Origin: Cellulophaga sp. L1A9
GTDB lineage: Bacteria; Bacteroidota; Bacteroidia; Flavobacteriales; Flavobacteriaceae
Length of the DNA stretch: 64,000 nt
Assembly: GCF_009797025.1 (NCBI RefSeq)
Contig: NZ_CP047027.1
Location: 3,410,001-3,474,000 of the forward strand
Direction: 5' to 3'
In this document: positions 62,955 through 64,000 of the stretch, one piece after another
Layout: each line of letters opens with the position of its first letter
Numbering within the stretch: position 1 is the first letter of the stretch
Program-made: the position numbers and the translations under genes
Notes under the pieces: generated by a model
What the model was told of the DNA's origin: nothing
Seen by the model: only the letters and a program-made list of their open reading frames with translations
Database searches by the model: none

Positions 62955-64000
62955 ATGAAAATCACCTATTTTTTGATGCCTGTGCTTTTTTTATTCGGGC
63001 AGCTAATTTCCGCACAAAATTTTAAGGGTAAGGTCCTGGACGAAGAGAACAATAGTCCCCTTACTGGAGCATATATAATAACACAAACTGGAAAAGGTAC
63101 CTATACCAATGAGAATGGAAATTTTCAATTGACAGTTCCACAAAATGGGACTTCAATTACTATTTCATATCTGGGGTATAAAACCATCCAACAGGATATT
63201 TTTCCGGCCAAAGAAGAAAAACAATTCTTATTAAAAATGACTCCTATAGAAGTCACAGGAGTTTTGGTTACGGGTAATGCTAAGACAGATCCTGTATTTG
63301 CCCTTGAAACTAATGATTATGTTAAAAAAACAGTTCAGCCTAAAAATGTGGCTGATTTGTTTGCCGATGTTAATGGTTTTGCTCTAATTAAACGAGGGAA
63401 TTATGCTATTGATCCTTCATTTAGAGCTACGCAATATGAGCAATTAAATGTACAGTTTGATGGCGGTACAAAAGCGATGCACGCCTGTCCTAACCGTATG
63501 GATCCTATAACAACGCATGTTATTCCTGAAGAGATAGAGAAAATAGAAATTATAAAAGGACCTTATACGGTTCGGTATGGCGCAACATTTGGCGGTATTG
63601 TTAATTTGGTAACTCAAAAACCTAGCAATGATGATTTTGGTTTAAGTGGTAGTGTGCATGCAGGGTATGAAAGTAATGGTAATTCACTGGTTTCCATGGC
63701 TCGTTTGCAACAAGCAACAGAAAAGTACGATCTTGTTGGAAATGTTGGCTTCAGAGATTTTGGAAACTATGAAGATGGTGATGGGGTAGAAATTCCTTCC
63801 TCTTTTAGGAGCTTAGATTTTGGATTACGTGTAGGGTATAATATTACCGAGAACCAAAGAATCCAATCGCATTGGAGAAAATCATTCGGAAGAGATGTAT
63901 TGCACGCAGGACTCCCTATGGATACTGAGGAAGATAATAGTTCTATTATCTCAATTGATTACGCTTTAGATGGTTTACAGGGTGTTTTAAAAGGAGTTGA
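62955..64000 (+). CDS. TonB-dependent receptor, OprC/NosA-like (partial, runs off window)
   Basis: 348 codons are visible without a stop. A signal peptide (MKITYFLMPVLFLFGQLISAQ) is followed by a carboxypeptidase-like regulatory domain (about 22-110; GKVLDEENNSPLTGAYI), a plug domain (about 120-215) and the start of the barrel. The plug contains ACPNRM, a CxxxM pattern like the copper site of Pseudomonas OprC, and EKIEIIKGPYTVRYG. It is therefore a candidate copper importer. The preceding small Cys protein gene supports a metal role. The 3' end lies outside the window. Confidence 0.85.
   Translation, partial: MKITYFLMPVLFLFGQLISAQNFKGKVLDEENNSPLTGAYIITQTGKGTYTNENGNFQLTVPQNGTSITISYLGYKTIQQDIFPAKEEKQFLLKMTPIEVTGVLVTGNAKTDPVFALETNDYVKKTVQPKNVADLFADVNGFALIKRGNYAIDPSFRATQYEQLNVQFDGGTKAMHACPNRMDPITTHVIPEEIEKIEIIKGPYTVRYGATFGGIVNLVTQKPSNDDFGLSGSVHAGYESNGNSLVSMARLQQATEKYDLVGNVGFRDFGNYEDGDGVEIPSSFRSLDFGLRVGYNITENQRIQSHWRKSFGRDVLHAGLPMDTEEDNSSIISIDYALDGLQGVLKGV

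Overview
The window comes from a low-GC member of the Bacteroidota, most likely a marine Flavobacteriaceae. The evidence is the TAnnTTTG-type -7 promoter boxes, the near absence of Shine-Dalgarno sites, the typical flavobacterial protein families (tail-fibre-like secreted protein, PepSY-like proteins, SusC-type TonB receptor start) and the AT-rich codon use. No rRNA, tRNA, CRISPR array, insertion sequence or phage gene was seen. No reference search was possible, so genus and species are not assigned.

Layout. 0.1-5 kb (minus): a TolC-HlyD-ABC permease exporter operon without its own ATPase in view. 5.4-8.7 kb: small stress-type proteins (coiled-coil protein, AhpD-like protein, WG-repeat protein, tandem UspA, second coiled-coil protein). 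8.7-16 kb (minus): a central-carbon block glk, fbaB, pfkB, gpmA, ldhA, ppsA. 16.2-23 kb (plus): a complete nine-gene N-type ATPase operon (atpDCQRBEFAG) whose c subunit carries the Na+ ligands. 23-28 kb (minus): flavin-binding protein, enolase, and an Mla-type lipid transport operon, divergent from a ClC Cl-/H+ antiporter (27.9-29.2 kb). 29.3-40.3 kb (mostly plus): a Crp/Fnr regulator followed by small stress proteins (HdeD-like, SYLF, UspA, hibernation factor, eRF1-like protein, YflT-like protein) and a Na+/H+ antiporter. 40.4-43.6 kb (minus): GH15 glucoamylase and an ArsC-fold protein. 43.9-48.6 kb: a second Crp/Fnr regulator divergent from an unusual cluster (zinc ribbon, GcvH-like protein without the lipoyl lysine, methyltransferase, alpha-oxoamine synthase, FabF-like KAS). 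48.7-52.8 kb: SulP transporter, DUF983, icd, and a third Crp/Fnr regulator. 53-60.7 kb: two surface or exported proteins, an exported ankyrin protein with an exported catalase, OxyR, a peroxiredoxin, MarC and an M23 peptidase. 61-64 kb: cardiolipin synthase, a small Cys protein and the start of a TonB receptor with a CxxxM motif like copper receptors.

The most notable result is regulatory. Two different 5-N4-5 palindromes recur upstream of these genes, almost always with the palindrome centre 29.5 bp upstream of the first base of a TAnnTTT(G/A) box. That is the geometry of a class II Crp/Fnr activator (centre near -41.5). Motif 1 (TGA-N6-TCA) precedes the exporter, AhpD-like protein, WG protein, ppsA, the N-ATPase, eno, mla, clc, two of the Crp/Fnr genes, the 43.6 kb operon, the zinc-ribbon/AOS cluster and cls. 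Motif 2 (GCTAC-N4-GTAGC) precedes only the small stress genes between 30 and 39 kb, directly downstream of a Crp/Fnr protein whose recognition helix lacks the usual Glu and whose own promoter carries motif 1. I infer a two-tier regulon in which motif 1 switches on glycolysis/fermentation, sodium bioenergetics, envelope maintenance and a second regulator, which in turn switches on ribosome and stress survival functions. An oxygen or energy-limitation signal is plausible but is not shown by the sequence.
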